From Jiulongibacter sp024742395 (GTDB lineage: Bacteria > Bacteroidota > Bacteroidia > Cytophagales > Spirosomataceae): 64,000 nucleotides of DNA. The first letter of the stretch is position 1. Every line of letters starts with the position of its first letter. The DNA lies in assembly GCA_965249455.1 (NCBI GenBank), contig OZ252236.1, positions 4,340,001 through 4,404,000 of the forward strand. The letters run 5' to 3'. Under the pieces are notes generated by a model that worked only from the letters and a program-made list of their open reading frames with translations, did no database searches and was not told the DNA's origin. Positions 52,636 through 62,535 of the stretch are shown in pieces. Made by a program: the position numbers and the translations under genes.

Positions 52636-55437
52636 ATGAGAATAGTAAAAACTATCGTGGTGTTTGCCCTTCTTTCCTCAATGAGTGTGGTAGGGCAAGA
52701 CAAGATTTCATTAGCAGGAACCTGGTCAGTCAAACTTGATCCTGATAATAAGGGAATTGCTGAAGAATGGTGGAAGTTCTCTTTTGATAAGACCTTGAAA
52801 TTACCTGGCTCTTTGGCAATTAATGGTATTGGAAATGACGTAAATTTACACACGCCCTGGACAGGAAACATTATAGATAGCACTTACTTTAAGTCAGACG
52901 AATTTGAAAAATACAGAGGAGAAGACTTTAAGGTACCTTTCTGGCTTCTCCCTGAGAAATACTATAAAGGGAATGCCTGGTATACACGCACGGTAGATGT
53001 GCCCGAAAATTGGAAAGAGAAATATGTTTGGTTAAATCTGGAGCGTTGTCATTGGGAAACCAGTGTCTATGTTAATGGAAGATATTGCGGTACTCAAAAC
53101 AGTTTAGTCTCTCAACACACCTACGATATCAGCCCTTATCTTCAAGCTGGGGAAAATAGGATTACCATTCGGGTAAACAATGATTATATTATACCTATCG
53201 GTCCAAATTCATCAAGCATAACTGACCATACACAGACAAACTGGAATGGAATTATCGGTGATATTTCAATAAATGCTTATGACAAAATTCATATTCAAAA
53301 TGTGTGCATCTATCCTAATATTAAGGAATCACTGATTAAAGTCTCCTTTAAAATTCGAAACTCTGACAGAAAGCAAGTTAAAGGAAGCCTCAATCTACAA
53401 GTAGAAGGCTATCCGGAGACAACTTTAGCTTATGACTTCAAGGGAGCAGAGCATGAGGAAGTCCTGACTTATCAACTACCTGATTCTAAGCTCTGGGATG
53501 AATTTAATCCTAATGTTTACGAATTAGCGATGATGCTTATGGATGAAAATGGAGAAGTGATTCACCAGACAAAGGAGTCGTTCGGGATGAGAGAGGTGGG
53601 CTTAAAAGAAGGCAGAATTGCCATCAATGAGAAGCCTGTTTTTCTAAGAGGGGATGTTGACTGTGCAGGTTTTCCACTGACTGGTTATCCTTCTATGGAT
53701 GAGAAAGAATGGGAAAGAATTTTTACCACGCTAAAATCATATGGTCTAAATCATTTAAGGTTTCATTCATGGTGTCCACCAGAGGTAGCTTTTGATGTGG
53801 CGGATAGATTAGGGATATATTTATATGCTGAGGGGCCATTATGGGCAAACCAAGGTAGTGCCGTTGGCACTGGAGGAACGGTAGATGATTTTATTTATAA
53901 CGAAAGTCAAAGAGTGCTGGAAACATACGGAAATCATCCGTCCTTCATTATGTTTTCTTACGGTAATGAGCCAGCTGGAGCTCATCAGAATACTTTTCTG
54001 GGAGACCTAATTAATTATTTGAGATCAAAAGATGATAGAAGGCTATATACCTCAGGGGCGGGCTGGCCAATTATACCTGAGAATGACTTTCACGTGACTT
54101 CTGATTACGTAAGGATTCAGGGCTGGGGACAAGAGTTAAATAGTATTTTAAACTCAAGCCCTCCTTCTTTCAAGTATGATTGGTCCTTACTAACAAGTCA
54201 ATTAGAAAGGCCGGTGGTTAGTCATGAAATCGGGCAGTGGTGTGCCTATCCGAATTTCAATGAAATCAAAAAATACTCAGGAGTGCTAAAGGCAAAGAAT
54301 TTTGAGATTTTCAATGAAACACTCGAAAAGAGGGGGATGGGAGATCAAGCTGATGATTTTCTTTACGCATCCGGAAGGCTTCAAACACTTTGTTATAAGG
54401 CTGATATAGAGGCTGCTTTACGAACTCCGGGTTTTGGCGGTTTTCAATTATTAGGACTTCATGATTTCCCTGGACAAGGTACGGCCTTAGTAGGTGCTTT
54501 AGATGCCTTCTGGGAGTCGAAAGGGTATACTAGCCCAGAGGAGTACCGCACGTTCTGTAATTCAACGGTCTTACTGGCAGAGTTGCCAAAACTCATTTAT
54601 TCCAATAACGAGACTATCAATACTCCGCTCGAAGTGATTCATTTTGGTGCAGAGCAGCTAAAGAGTGCTGAGATAGTATGGGAATTGGTAAACCAAGAAG
54701 GGAAAGTCTATGGAAAAGGAAACTTTACTAAAGAATTGATCACTCTAGGAGACTCTCAGTTTATTGGTCAGATAGAGTGCAACCTACAGAAAATTAAAAA
54801 GGCAGAACAGCTTCAATTGAGAACCAAAATAATTGGAACTGACATTCACAATTATTGGGATATCTGGGTTTATCCTACCAATACCAAGATGAAAGAGGGA
54901 AATGTTCTGATAGTTGATGAACTAACAAACGGGGTAATTGACCAGATTAAAAACGGTAAAAATGTTTTATATCTGGCTCATGGAGATATAAAGGATACGA
55001 GTGTAGAAATCGGATTCTCAAGTATTTTCTGGAATACTGCCTGGACAAGTGGTCAGGCTCCACATACCATGGGTTTAGCTATCAATCCTGAGCATCCTGT
55101 TTTTAAAGATTTTCCTACTGAAGAATTTAGTAATTACCAGTGGTATGAGCTGATTACGCAGAGTCAGGCCATGATTATCAATGATTTTGAGAAAGACTTC
55201 AAACCAGTGCTGCAGCCTATTGATACCTGGTTTGAGAACAGAAAATTGGCCATTGGTTTTGAAACCAAAATTGGAAAAGGAAAGCTATTTGTAACATCAG
55301 TAAATCTGACTGATGATATGAAAGAAAGGAAGTCTGCAACTCAGTTTAAATACAGTCTATTAAACTATATGAATAGTGCCGATTTCAGCCCGAAGAATGA
55401 GGTAGATTTAAATACGCTAAGATCTTTATTCAAATAA
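52636..55437 (+). CDS. GH2-family glycoside hydrolase
   Basis: This 933-residue enzyme has a signal peptide ending near VVGQ (residue 21). A jelly-roll sugar-binding domain (about 23-215, with WYTRTVDVP and SVYVNGRYCGTQ) is followed by an immunoglobulin-like domain and a TIM barrel. The acid/base is Glu445 in MFSYGNEPAG and the nucleophile Glu531 in VVSHEIGQW, both in standard GH2 context. C-terminal beta domains extend to residue 933. GH2 includes beta-galactosidases, beta-glucuronidases and beta-mannosidases; I cannot fix the specificity. It is the only classical glycosidase of the second locus. Confidence 0.88.
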   Translation: MRIVKTIVVFALLSSMSVVGQDKISLAGTWSVKLDPDNKGIAEEWWKFSFDKTLKLPGSLAINGIGNDVNLHTPWTGNIIDSTYFKSDEFEKYRGEDFKVPFWLLPEKYYKGNAWYTRTVDVPENWKEKYVWLNLERCHWETSVYVNGRYCGTQNSLVSQHTYDISPYLQAGENRITIRVNNDYIIPIGPNSSSITDHTQTNWNGIIGDISINAYDKIHIQNVCIYPNIKESLIKVSFKIRNSDRKQVKGSLNLQVEGYPETTLAYDFKGAEHEEVLTYQLPDSKLWDEFNPNVYELAMMLMDENGEVIHQTKESFGMREVGLKEGRIAINEKPVFLRGDVDCAGFPLTGYPSMDEKEWERIFTTLKSYGLNHLRFHSWCPPEVAFDVADRLGIYLYAEGPLWANQGSAVGTGGTVDDFIYNESQRVLETYGNHPSFIMFSYGNEPAGAHQNTFLGDLINYLRSKDDRRLYTSGAGWPIIPENDFHVTSDYVRIQGWGQELNSILNSSPPSFKYDWSLLTSQLERPVVSHEIGQWCAYPNFNEIKKYSGVLKAKNFEIFNETLEKRGMGDQADDFLYASGRLQTLCYKADIEAALRTPGFGGFQLLGLHDFPGQGTALVGALDAFWESKGYTSPEEYRTFCNSTVLLAELPKLIYSNNETINTPLEVIHFGAEQLKSAEIVWELVNQEGKVYGKGNFTKELITLGDSQFIGQIECNLQKIKKAEQLQLRTKIIGTDIHNYWDIWVYPTNTKMKEGNVLIVDELTNGVIDQIKNGKNVLYLAHGDIKDTSVEIGFSSIFWNTAWTSGQAPHTMGLAINPEHPVFKDFPTEEFSNYQWYELITQSQAMIINDFEKDFKPVLQPIDTWFENRKLAIGFETKIGKGKLFVTSVNLTDDMKERKSATQFKYSLLNYMNSADFSPKNEVDLNTLRSLFK

Positions 55438-55509
55438 TTAGTAATCCACAAAATCACGCAATTCTGAAGCACCTTCATAGGGCTTCTAACTACTCAAAAT
55501 TACAGAAAC

Positions 55510-58500
55510 ATGGAAAATGAATATTACGTAAAAGTATGGGAAGAAGAGGTGGTATTCCCAACCTATAAAGTTGGGGAGCCTGAGAAAAATCCAATGTTTC
55601 TGGAAAAAAGAGTTTATCAGGGAAGTAGTGGTGTAGTATATCCTAATGCCGTTATTGAGAGTGTAGAAGATACAGCAGTTGATGAAGCATATAAAGCCGT
55701 TTTCTTAGAAAATAAATATTTGAAAATCATGGTTCTGCCAGAGCTGGGAGGTAGAATACAGATGGCCTATGACAAAGTAAAAAAAAGACATTTTATCTAT
55801 TTTAATCAGGTTATTAAACCAGCTTTAGTTGGCCTTACTGGGCCATGGATTTCAGGTGGTATAGAGTTCAATTGGCCTCAGCATCATAGACCCAGCACAT
55901 TTGAACCAATTGACTTTAAGATAGAAGAGAATAAAGATGGATCTAAAACGGTTTGGGTGAGTGAAATTGAACGTATGTTTTCCACCAAAGGTATGGCCGG
56001 GTTTACGCTTTATCCAGATTCGGCTTATTTAGAGATAAAGGGAGTTTTGTATAACAGAACCCAGCTCCCACAGACTTTCTTGTGGTGGGCTAATCCGGCA
56101 GTAAAAGTGAACGACCATTATCAATCGATTTTTCCACCAGATGTTAATGCGGTTTTTGATCATGGTAAAAGAGATGTTTCCTCATTTCCAATTGCAAAGA
56201 GTATATATTATAAAGTAGATTATTCTCCGGGAACTGACATCTCCAGATATAAAAACATTCCGGTTCCTACCTCATATATGGCCGTCAATTCAAAATATAA
56301 TTTCCTGGGAGGTTATGAACATGATACAAAAGCAGGTATACTGCATGTTGCAAACAGACATCTCTCTCCGGGTAAAAAGCAATGGACTTGGGGGAATGGG
56401 GAGTTCGGATATGCTTGGGATAGAAACCTGACCGATGAAGACGGCCCCTATATTGAGTTAATGACTGGTGTATTTACCGATAATCAGCCAGATTTTTCTT
56501 GGATTATGCCCAATGAGGAAAGGAGGTTTACCCAATATTTTATGCCCTACAGTGAGTTAGGGAATATAAAAAATGCCTCAAAAGATTTTGCAATCAACCT
56601 TGAAGTCAATGGAAGTGAGTGTAGACTAATGGCTTATTCCAGCTCTTATCAAAATGGTATTATTGCAGAGCTAGCGATGAATGGAGAGCTATTGCATTCA
56701 AAAGATATAGAAATCTCTCCTACCCAAATATTTGACGAAAGTTTTAGGGCTTCAATCACTGATAACGACGAACTGAAATTCTCTTTAAAAGATAGCTCAG
56801 GTAAAGTCTTGATATCATATTCTCCCGAGAAATTGGAAAGCTCAGAAATACCTGAAGCTGCTAAGCCTGCTCTGCCTCCCAAAGAAATCGAATCCAATGA
56901 ACAGCTTTTTTTGACGGGTCATCACATTGAACAATACAGGCACGCCACATTCAGTGCGATAGATTATTACCAAGAGGCATTAAAAAGAGATCCTAAGGAT
57001 TCAAGATGTAATAATGCTTTGGGCTTATGGTTCTACAAGCGAGGTAATTTCACTAAGGCTCGGCCCTATTTTGAGAAAGCAATTGAGACACTTACTGAGA
57101 GAAATCCAAACCCTTATGATAGTGAGGCCTATTATAATCTTGGATTATGCTCGAAGAGATTAGGTGAAAATGATGAAGCCTACACTCATTTTTATAAAGC
57201 CACCTGGGCAGGAGCCTGGCAAGATGTAGCCTATCTGGAACTGGCAAGGTTGTCTGCCATGAAACATAATTACTCAGAAGCTGCTGAGCATGCCCAAAAC
57301 TCCCTTCTAAGAAACTATCGTGGTCATTCTGCCCGGAATGTTCTGATAACCTGTTTGAGAAAGTTGGGCAGAAACAATGAGTCTCTTGAATTGATTCGTT
57401 TGTCATTAGAAGTAGATCCTTTGAATATGATATGCTACTTTGAAGAGTATTTGAATTTAAAAGAAAATGACCTGAAGTCAGCAGATAAGTCAAAACAAGT
57501 GTTCGAAAAGGAGATGCGTGGTTATGCACATAACTATTTAGAATATGCTTTTGAGTATATGGCATCAGGTTTCTATCATGAGGCTATTCGCTTGTTAGAA
57601 ATCTACATAGAAACAGCTCCAGTGGCATATGCAATGATACATTATGTAATGGCTTTTCTTCATCATCAAATTGGTGATGATATAGCAAAAAAGCATTTTC
57701 TTGATGAAGGAGAATTTTCAAACCCTGATTTGGTATTCCCGAATAGACTAGATGAAAAGGTCATACTCGAATGGGTTTTAACAAAAAAGAAGGACTCAAA
57801 TGCCGCTTATTTTTTAGGGAATTTTTGGTACGCAAATCGTCAATATGAAGAAGCTATAGAAAGATGGGAATTATCCAAAGAGTTGAATTCAGACTTCCCA
57901 ACGGTTCACAGAAATCTCTCAATCGCTTATTTTAATAAGGAGAAGAAACATAAGAAAGCGTTGGAGAGTATGAAGAAGGCTTTCGAGCTGGATACTACAG
58001 ATGCTCGTGTTTTCATGGAATTAGACCAATTGTATAAAATTCTCAATTACGACAGGGAGAGTAGATTCTCATGCTTAACAGCCAATAAAAGCTTGGTTGA
58101 AAAACGTGATGATGTTTTTATTGAATACCTGTCGATATTGAATTTGAAAGGTGAATATGAAGAAGCGGAAACATTAATGGCATCAAGAATCTTTCATCCA
58201 TGGGAAGGCGGCGAAGGCAAAGTAATAAGTCAGTATTTGTATAATCGAATTGAACAAGCAAAAAGAGCGTTGGAAGCAAGCGAAGCAAAGAAAGCAATTC
58301 GATTTCTGGAAGAGGCAAGAGAATATCCTCATAATTTAGGAGAAGGTAAGATATTCGGAACGCAAGAAAATGACATCGACTTTCTTTCAGGTTTGTGTTA
58401 TGAGCTGCTTGGAGATGCCACAAATGCCAGAAACCATTTTACCCGAGCCACAAAAGGCTTAGATGAACCTGTTCAGGCAATTTTTTATAACGATCAACAA

Positions 58501-58851
58501 CCTGACAAACTTCTATATCAAGGCTTAGCATGGCAAAAACTGGATAATGAAGAAAGGGCCGCGGAGATATTTGACAAACTTATAGCATTTGGAGAAAGTC
58601 ATAAAGGTGATGAGATTAAAATAGATTACTTTGCTGTTTCTTTACCAGACTTACTGGTCTTTGATATTGATCTTAATCAAAGAAATATTATTCATTGTCA
58701 ATATATGATTGGTTTAGGGCTATTAGGCTTGAAAAAGACGGAGAAGGCTTTAGAAGTACTAGAAGGTGTTCTGAAACAAAACAGCTATCATCAAGGAGCT
58801 CAAGCCCATTTAAACCTTATAAGCTTACTCGCTAAACCTTTAGCCGTTTAG
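55510..58851 (+). CDS. DUF5107 and tetratricopeptide-repeat protein
   Basis: This 1113-residue protein has no signal peptide and is probably cytoplasmic. Residues about 1-360 form a DUF5107 domain, a galactose-mutarotase-like beta sandwich, recognised by LPELGGRIQMAYDK, GGIEFNWPQHHRPSTFEP, FLWWANPAVKVND and YFMPYSELG. From about 460 to the end there are many TPR units (for example LYDWAL-type helices such as ALGLWFYKRGNFTKARPYFEKA, YNLGLCSKRLGENDEAYTHF, FLGNFWYANRQYEEAIERW). The family often accompanies GH2 and sugar transporters in Bacteroidota, and may convert or sense sugar anomers; that role is inference. It lies 72 bases after GH2 and 3 before the transporter. Confidence 0.85.
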   Translation: MENEYYVKVWEEEVVFPTYKVGEPEKNPMFLEKRVYQGSSGVVYPNAVIESVEDTAVDEAYKAVFLENKYLKIMVLPELGGRIQMAYDKVKKRHFIYFNQVIKPALVGLTGPWISGGIEFNWPQHHRPSTFEPIDFKIEENKDGSKTVWVSEIERMFSTKGMAGFTLYPDSAYLEIKGVLYNRTQLPQTFLWWANPAVKVNDHYQSIFPPDVNAVFDHGKRDVSSFPIAKSIYYKVDYSPGTDISRYKNIPVPTSYMAVNSKYNFLGGYEHDTKAGILHVANRHLSPGKKQWTWGNGEFGYAWDRNLTDEDGPYIELMTGVFTDNQPDFSWIMPNEERRFTQYFMPYSELGNIKNASKDFAINLEVNGSECRLMAYSSSYQNGIIAELAMNGELLHSKDIEISPTQIFDESFRASITDNDELKFSLKDSSGKVLISYSPEKLESSEIPEAAKPALPPKEIESNEQLFLTGHHIEQYRHATFSAIDYYQEALKRDPKDSRCNNALGLWFYKRGNFTKARPYFEKAIETLTERNPNPYDSEAYYNLGLCSKRLGENDEAYTHFYKATWAGAWQDVAYLELARLSAMKHNYSEAAEHAQNSLLRNYRGHSARNVLITCLRKLGRNNESLELIRLSLEVDPLNMICYFEEYLNLKENDLKSADKSKQVFEKEMRGYAHNYLEYAFEYMASGFYHEAIRLLEIYIETAPVAYAMIHYVMAFLHHQIGDDIAKKHFLDEGEFSNPDLVFPNRLDEKVILEWVLTKKKDSNAAYFLGNFWYANRQYEEAIERWELSKELNSDFPTVHRNLSIAYFNKEKKHKKALESMKKAFELDTTDARVFMELDQLYKILNYDRESRFSCLTANKSLVEKRDDVFIEYLSILNLKGEYEEAETLMASRIFHPWEGGEGKVISQYLYNRIEQAKRALEASEAKKAIRFLEEAREYPHNLGEGKIFGTQENDIDFLSGLCYELLGDATNARNHFTRATKGLDEPVQAIFYNDQQPDKLLYQGLAWQKLDNEERAAEIFDKLIAFGESHKGDEIKIDYFAVSLPDLLVFDIDLNQRNIIHCQYMIGLGLLGLKKTEKALEVLEGVLKQNSYHQGAQAHLNLISLLAKPLAV

Positions 58852-58854
58852 ATT

Positions 58855-60180
58855 ATGAATAAAAACTACGCCCTTTTCATTTCATTTATTTCTGCTTTAG
58901 GTGGGTATCTATTTGGTTTTGATTTTGCAGTAATTGCAGGAGCACTACCATTCTTAAAAGAAGTTTTTCTTTTGGATGCCTGGTGGGAGGGTTTTCTTAC
59001 CGGCACCTTGGCTATCGGCTGCATAGCAGGTAGCTTGATTGCAGGATGGCTGGCAGAAAAGATCGGGAGAAAACCTTCTCTAATGATCTCGGCATTATTT
59101 TTTGCTATTTCCTCCATCGGAATGGCTTTTTCGAACATTTTACCGACATTCCTATTTATGCGTTTCGGAGCAGGCGTGGGTGTAGGTATGGCTTCTATGC
59201 TATCACCAATGTATATAGCAGAGGTTTCACATGCTGAGCAGAGAGGAAGAAATGTTTCCATAAATCAGTTGACTATCGTGCTGGGTATCCTTATCACTAA
59301 CTTGGTAAACTACCTTTTATCTGATAATGGACCCGAAGCCTGGAGATGGATGTTTGGTTTGGGAGCTGTACCCTCTATTCTATTTTTTATTGGTTTATGG
59401 TTTCTTCCAGAGAGCCCACGTTGGCTCTTATTAAAACAGAAATTACCAGAAGCCAGAAAAGTATTATCCAAAATCGGGGATGCCGATTTTATTACTTCTA
59501 CAGAAGAATCTCTACTCCAAAAGGCCTCAAAAAAGACAACGGAAGTAAAGGTGAATTTATTCCAAAAACGTTTTTTGCCAGCATTAACAGTTGGTGTTTT
59601 TCTCGCCATATTCCAGCAGTTCTGTGGTATCAATGTAGTGTTTAATTACACCTCGACCATTTATGAATCTATAGGAGCCGATTTGGACAGGCAGCTTCTT
59701 GAAACCATTTTTATAGGCATTGTTAATGTAATCTTTACTATCGTAGCAATGACGCAGGTTGATAAACTAGGTCGCAAACCAATGATGCTCTTTGGTAGTA
59801 TCGGGCTTTCAGTTGCATACGTAATTATCGCTTTGGTTCTTCAGCTGCAGTTATCGCCAATTATACTATCGGTATTTGTTTTAATGGCCATCGGCATTTA
59901 TGCTTCTACCATTGCCCCATTAACCTGGGTACTCATTTCAGAGATCTTTCCAAACCAAATAAGAGGTAAGGCCACATCTTTAGCCACCATGTCTTTGTGG
60001 GGGGCATATTTCGTGCTCGTGTTTACTTTTCCTGTTTTGGTAGAGAAACTGGGCACTTACGGACCTTTCTGGCTATATGCTGTCATTTGTGCAGCTGGCT
60101 TTTGGTTCATAAAGGCGAAAGTGAAAGAAACTAAAGGTAAAACTTTAGAACAGATGGACGATATCTTTGTATCTCACTAA
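58855..60180 (+). CDS. Sugar-porter family MFS transporter
   Basis: This 441-residue inner-membrane protein has 12 predicted helices. Sugar-porter signatures are present: GYLFGFDFAVIAGALPF in helix 1, GWLAEKIGRKP after helix 2, PESPRWLL near the end of helix 6, FQQFCGINVVFNY in helix 7, and VDKLGRKP in the second half. These match XylE/GalP-type proton-linked hexose/pentose importers. It starts 3 bases after the DUF5107 gene, so it is co-expressed with it and likely imports the monosaccharide released by GH2. A short hairpin overlaps its stop codon. Confidence 0.93.
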   Translation: MNKNYALFISFISALGGYLFGFDFAVIAGALPFLKEVFLLDAWWEGFLTGTLAIGCIAGSLIAGWLAEKIGRKPSLMISALFFAISSIGMAFSNILPTFLFMRFGAGVGVGMASMLSPMYIAEVSHAEQRGRNVSINQLTIVLGILITNLVNYLLSDNGPEAWRWMFGLGAVPSILFFIGLWFLPESPRWLLLKQKLPEARKVLSKIGDADFITSTEESLLQKASKKTTEVKVNLFQKRFLPALTVGVFLAIFQQFCGINVVFNYTSTIYESIGADLDRQLLETIFIGIVNVIFTIVAMTQVDKLGRKPMMLFGSIGLSVAYVIIALVLQLQLSPIILSVFVLMAIGIYASTIAPLTWVLISEIFPNQIRGKATSLATMSLWGAYFVLVFTFPVLVEKLGTYGPFWLYAVICAAGFWFIKAKVKETKGKTLEQMDDIFVSH

Positions 60181-60206
60181 AAGCACAAAATACAGTTTAT
60201 GCTTTT
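60179..60206. terminator. Short hairpin between convergent transporter and araC genes
   Basis: AAAAGCA at 60179-60185 pairs with TGCTTTT at 60200-60206, followed by CTTT. It overlaps both stop codons and could serve both directions. The stem is only 7 bp with a long loop. Confidence 0.35.
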
Positions 60207-61096
60207 CTTTGACTACGGTATTCTTCTGGGGAAACACCCATAACTTTTTTAAACAATCTGGAAAAGTAATATGGGTCTTCTATTCCTAATTCGAACGAAA
60301 TTTCTTTCACTCTATTTGTTGTAAATAACAAAAACTGACAAGCTTTTTGAATCTTTAGATGATTAAAATATTCAATAGGCGAGTACCCTGTCTTGTTTTT
60401 GAATAAGTATGAAAAGTGAGATGGGGACAAATTGACTTCCTGAGCTATTTCATGAAGATTTAATGACTTGTCAGAGTTGTTTTTGAGAAAGTCTATTGCT
60501 ATATCTACGGAGTCTTTTGCTTTTAGAAGTCCTTTCTCTTCTTTTTTGACTTTAAAGATGCAGGTAGAAAGAAAGTGCCAAAGACACATACTTGAAGAGG
60601 TAAGGTTATCAAAGCTATAACCGCTTTCTAACTGTTCATAAATCTCGTCAAATAGCCGTTCAGTCTTTCTGATATGGTGAAGCACCCCTTTAAAACCAGA
60701 CAGCTTCTTATTGGTCATTTTTATGATAGCCTCAGAAACAGTTCCTTTAAAATGAATCCAGTATATAGACCAGGGATTGTTCTTATCTGACTCATATACG
60801 TGCTGAGTATTCGCAGGTATTACTATGAACTCCCCTGCACTTAGTGAATAATTAACCTTTCCAATTCGTACATGACCTTTTCCTTCAATACAACAAATCA
60901 GAATATCTTGTTCTGAACCGTTAACCCTTTCTCGAAAATGGAATTTTGCTTTCGGATAATATCCAATATCAGTAATGTACAATGAGTTGGCAATAATATT
61001 CTTCTCAGTAAATCTCTGCAATACTTTACGAGGAATGATAATAGCTTTTTGACCATGAAAGCCTTCACTTTTTTTTATTTTCCTGCTTTCTAACAT
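60197..61096 (-). CDS. AraC-family transcriptional regulator (second locus)
   Basis: This 299-residue regulator has an N-terminal cupin-like AraC-binding domain (about 35-150, with GKGHVRIGKVNYSLSAGEFIVIPANTQHVYES) and a C-terminal double helix-turn-helix (about 195-297, with LNLHEIAQEVNLSPSHFSYLFKNKTGYSPIEY and SFELGIEDPYYFSRLFKKVMGVSPEEYR). It is convergent with the transporter at the end of the second locus. I infer that it binds the GTCCAT repeats at 37448, 44319 and 52559, since 21-bp-spaced direct repeats are typical AraC-family targets. Its own upstream region shows no such repeat. Confidence 0.93.
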   Translation of the reverse strand: MLESRKIKKSEGFHGQKAIIIPRKVLQRFTEKNIIANSLYITDIGYYPKAKFHFRERVNGSEQDILICCIEGKGHVRIGKVNYSLSAGEFIVIPANTQHVYESDKNNPWSIYWIHFKGTVSEAIIKMTNKKLSGFKGVLHHIRKTERLFDEIYEQLESGYSFDNLTSSSMCLWHFLSTCIFKVKKEEKGLLKAKDSVDIAIDFLKNNSDKSLNLHEIAQEVNLSPSHFSYLFKNKTGYSPIEYFNHLKIQKACQFLLFTTNRVKEISFELGIEDPYYFSRLFKKVMGVSPEEYRSQRKA

Positions 61097-61679
61097 TGAA
61101 TTTAATAATTCCTGTTGTCCTTAAACAATCACAAACTAAAGATAATAGAGTGTTAAACTAATCGTACTCGCGATACTTTTAAAATTAGAAATGCAACAGC
61201 TTCAACAGAGCACTGATTGCATTATCTTTTAGCAATACTGGGAATTATACTAAAATCGTTTTCAATATAATATTTAAGAAGCTAATACTTGTCAGGCAGA
61301 GATAGAAATAATTTACATAGAAATAAGGTCACTCACCAATTATTATTTTTTTAATGAAGTTGAGGATACTTAAGATTTAGTTCCAAATAATTAAACTTCG
61401 ATAGTGAAAAGTAGAAATTTACATCAAATATAATACCAAACAACATAGACAACCCCTGTCCTTTGATCTCTCATGATTGACTATTACATTTAGGGCGGCC
61501 AGAGCCCATAAATGGATTCAGTTAGTTTTTTTAAACCGGAATCCGTTATGATTGACAAGCAAAGCTTTTATCCTCCAAAAAATTCTAATTCTGGAATCCT
61601 GTCGGTCTTCTTCTGGGTTGGGCCACTCCAAATTTCTTTTGGGATTATTTCCTTAGGGTATTGACAAGTCCCACTTCCA
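61097..61679. other. Intergenic region, nothing recognised
   Basis: This 583-base gap lies behind the araC start. No convincing gene, operator or RNA structure is seen. Confidence 0.4.
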
Positions 61680-61844
61680 TTGGCAACAGGGTTAATAGGA
61701 ATAGGTTTATTAATCCTAATTGTGGGATTATGTCTGTTGATTTACTTCATTTTCAAAGATCCAGATCGGGTAAGGAGCGAAAAGTACCTTATCGAAAAAG
61801 AGAAACTCAGAAATGGCAGAACTTCAACAGGAAAAAACATTTAA
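61680..61844 (+). CDS. Possible small membrane protein, TTG start
   Basis: A 54-residue frame has one strong hydrophobic helix (about 4-25, GLIGIGLLILIVGLCLLIYF) and then a polar tail with FKDPDRVRSEKYLIEKEKL. The hydrophobic-then-charged pattern and the DPDR segment look like a real small membrane protein. However, there is no ATG and a stop lies six codons upstream, so it may be the remnant of a longer gene. A longer frame overlapping it on the same strand (61661-61927) has no protein-like character. Confidence 0.3.
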   Translation: MATGLIGIGLLILIVGLCLLIYFIFKDPDRVRSEKYLIEKEKLRNGRTSTGKNI

Positions 61845-61864
61845 ATTTTAGAAAAGAATTGCAC

Positions 61865-62278
61865 TTACAACCTCCAATCCTCAAGAATCTCCAACAACTT
61901 AAAACTAGGTTTTGGAAAATGATATAAGCCATTTACTTCCCATGAACTTGTACCACTGAGAAGTCCTATTGATAGAACTTCATTCAGTATGATATCATGG
62001 TCATACAGATACAATTTATTCTTGAACATGAAGCAGATAAAGAGGCTTTTGCCTATATACTATTTAGCGAAAGTTAACCTACCCTTCAGTTGGACTTTCA
62101 AGTAGGTTTCAGCATCAATATGTTGGGCTATAAAATCTGCATTGGCCCAATCATCGTTGAGCTTAATTGTAGCAAAACCATATTCAGCCAAGACCGCTGA
62201 AACCTTCTGGAAATTATAGGTTTCTTGCTGCCTGGTATTAAGCTTTTGGTAATCAATTTTTGTAAAACGCTTCTTCAT
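61865..62278 (-). pseudogene. Conserved small hypothetical gene interrupted by an in-frame amber codon
   Basis: The frame runs from ATG at 62278 for 72 codons (RQQETYNFQKVSAVLAEYGF, KLNDDWANADFIAQHI, YLKVQLKGRLTFAK), meets TAG at 62060-62062, then continues open in the same frame for 64 codons (YIGKSLFICFMFKNKLYLYD ... LEILEDWRL) to a TAA at 61865. The second half reads as a natural continuation (LTFAK-stop-YIGKSLFICF), so a single nonsense change is the simplest view. The family is a small Bacteroidota hypothetical protein of nuclease-like flavour, and I do not know its function. A sequencing error or amber read-through would also explain it. Confidence 0.7.
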
Positions 62279-62535
62279 CTAAAATTCAGGTTAATTCAAA
62301 ACTACAAATTAACCCAAATTAATTTAGGATTAACCCACTGATCAAAAAGGCCTATTGGTCAATTAATTTAACTAAATGAATTAACCCTCTCTCATAACAT
62401 TCCTAACATCACAAGAAAAAAAACACATTCACATATTTTTTACCCTATGTAAAAACAGCCACTGCTTGCTAGGTCCTAGCGGGTCATCGAAATCACAAGA
62501 CATTGGTCGCCCTTCCACATCCAGTTTGACCAAAT

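Noticed and set aside
61661..61927. 88-residue plus-strand frame
   Set aside because: Its composition is random-like; a different frame of the same DNA (61680-61844) gives a clear membrane helix, and the minus strand carries the end of the interrupted gene.
62468..62480. Palindrome GCTAGGTCCTAGC before the recombinase remnant, possible attachment core
   Set aside because: I find no second copy in the window, so it cannot be called an att site.
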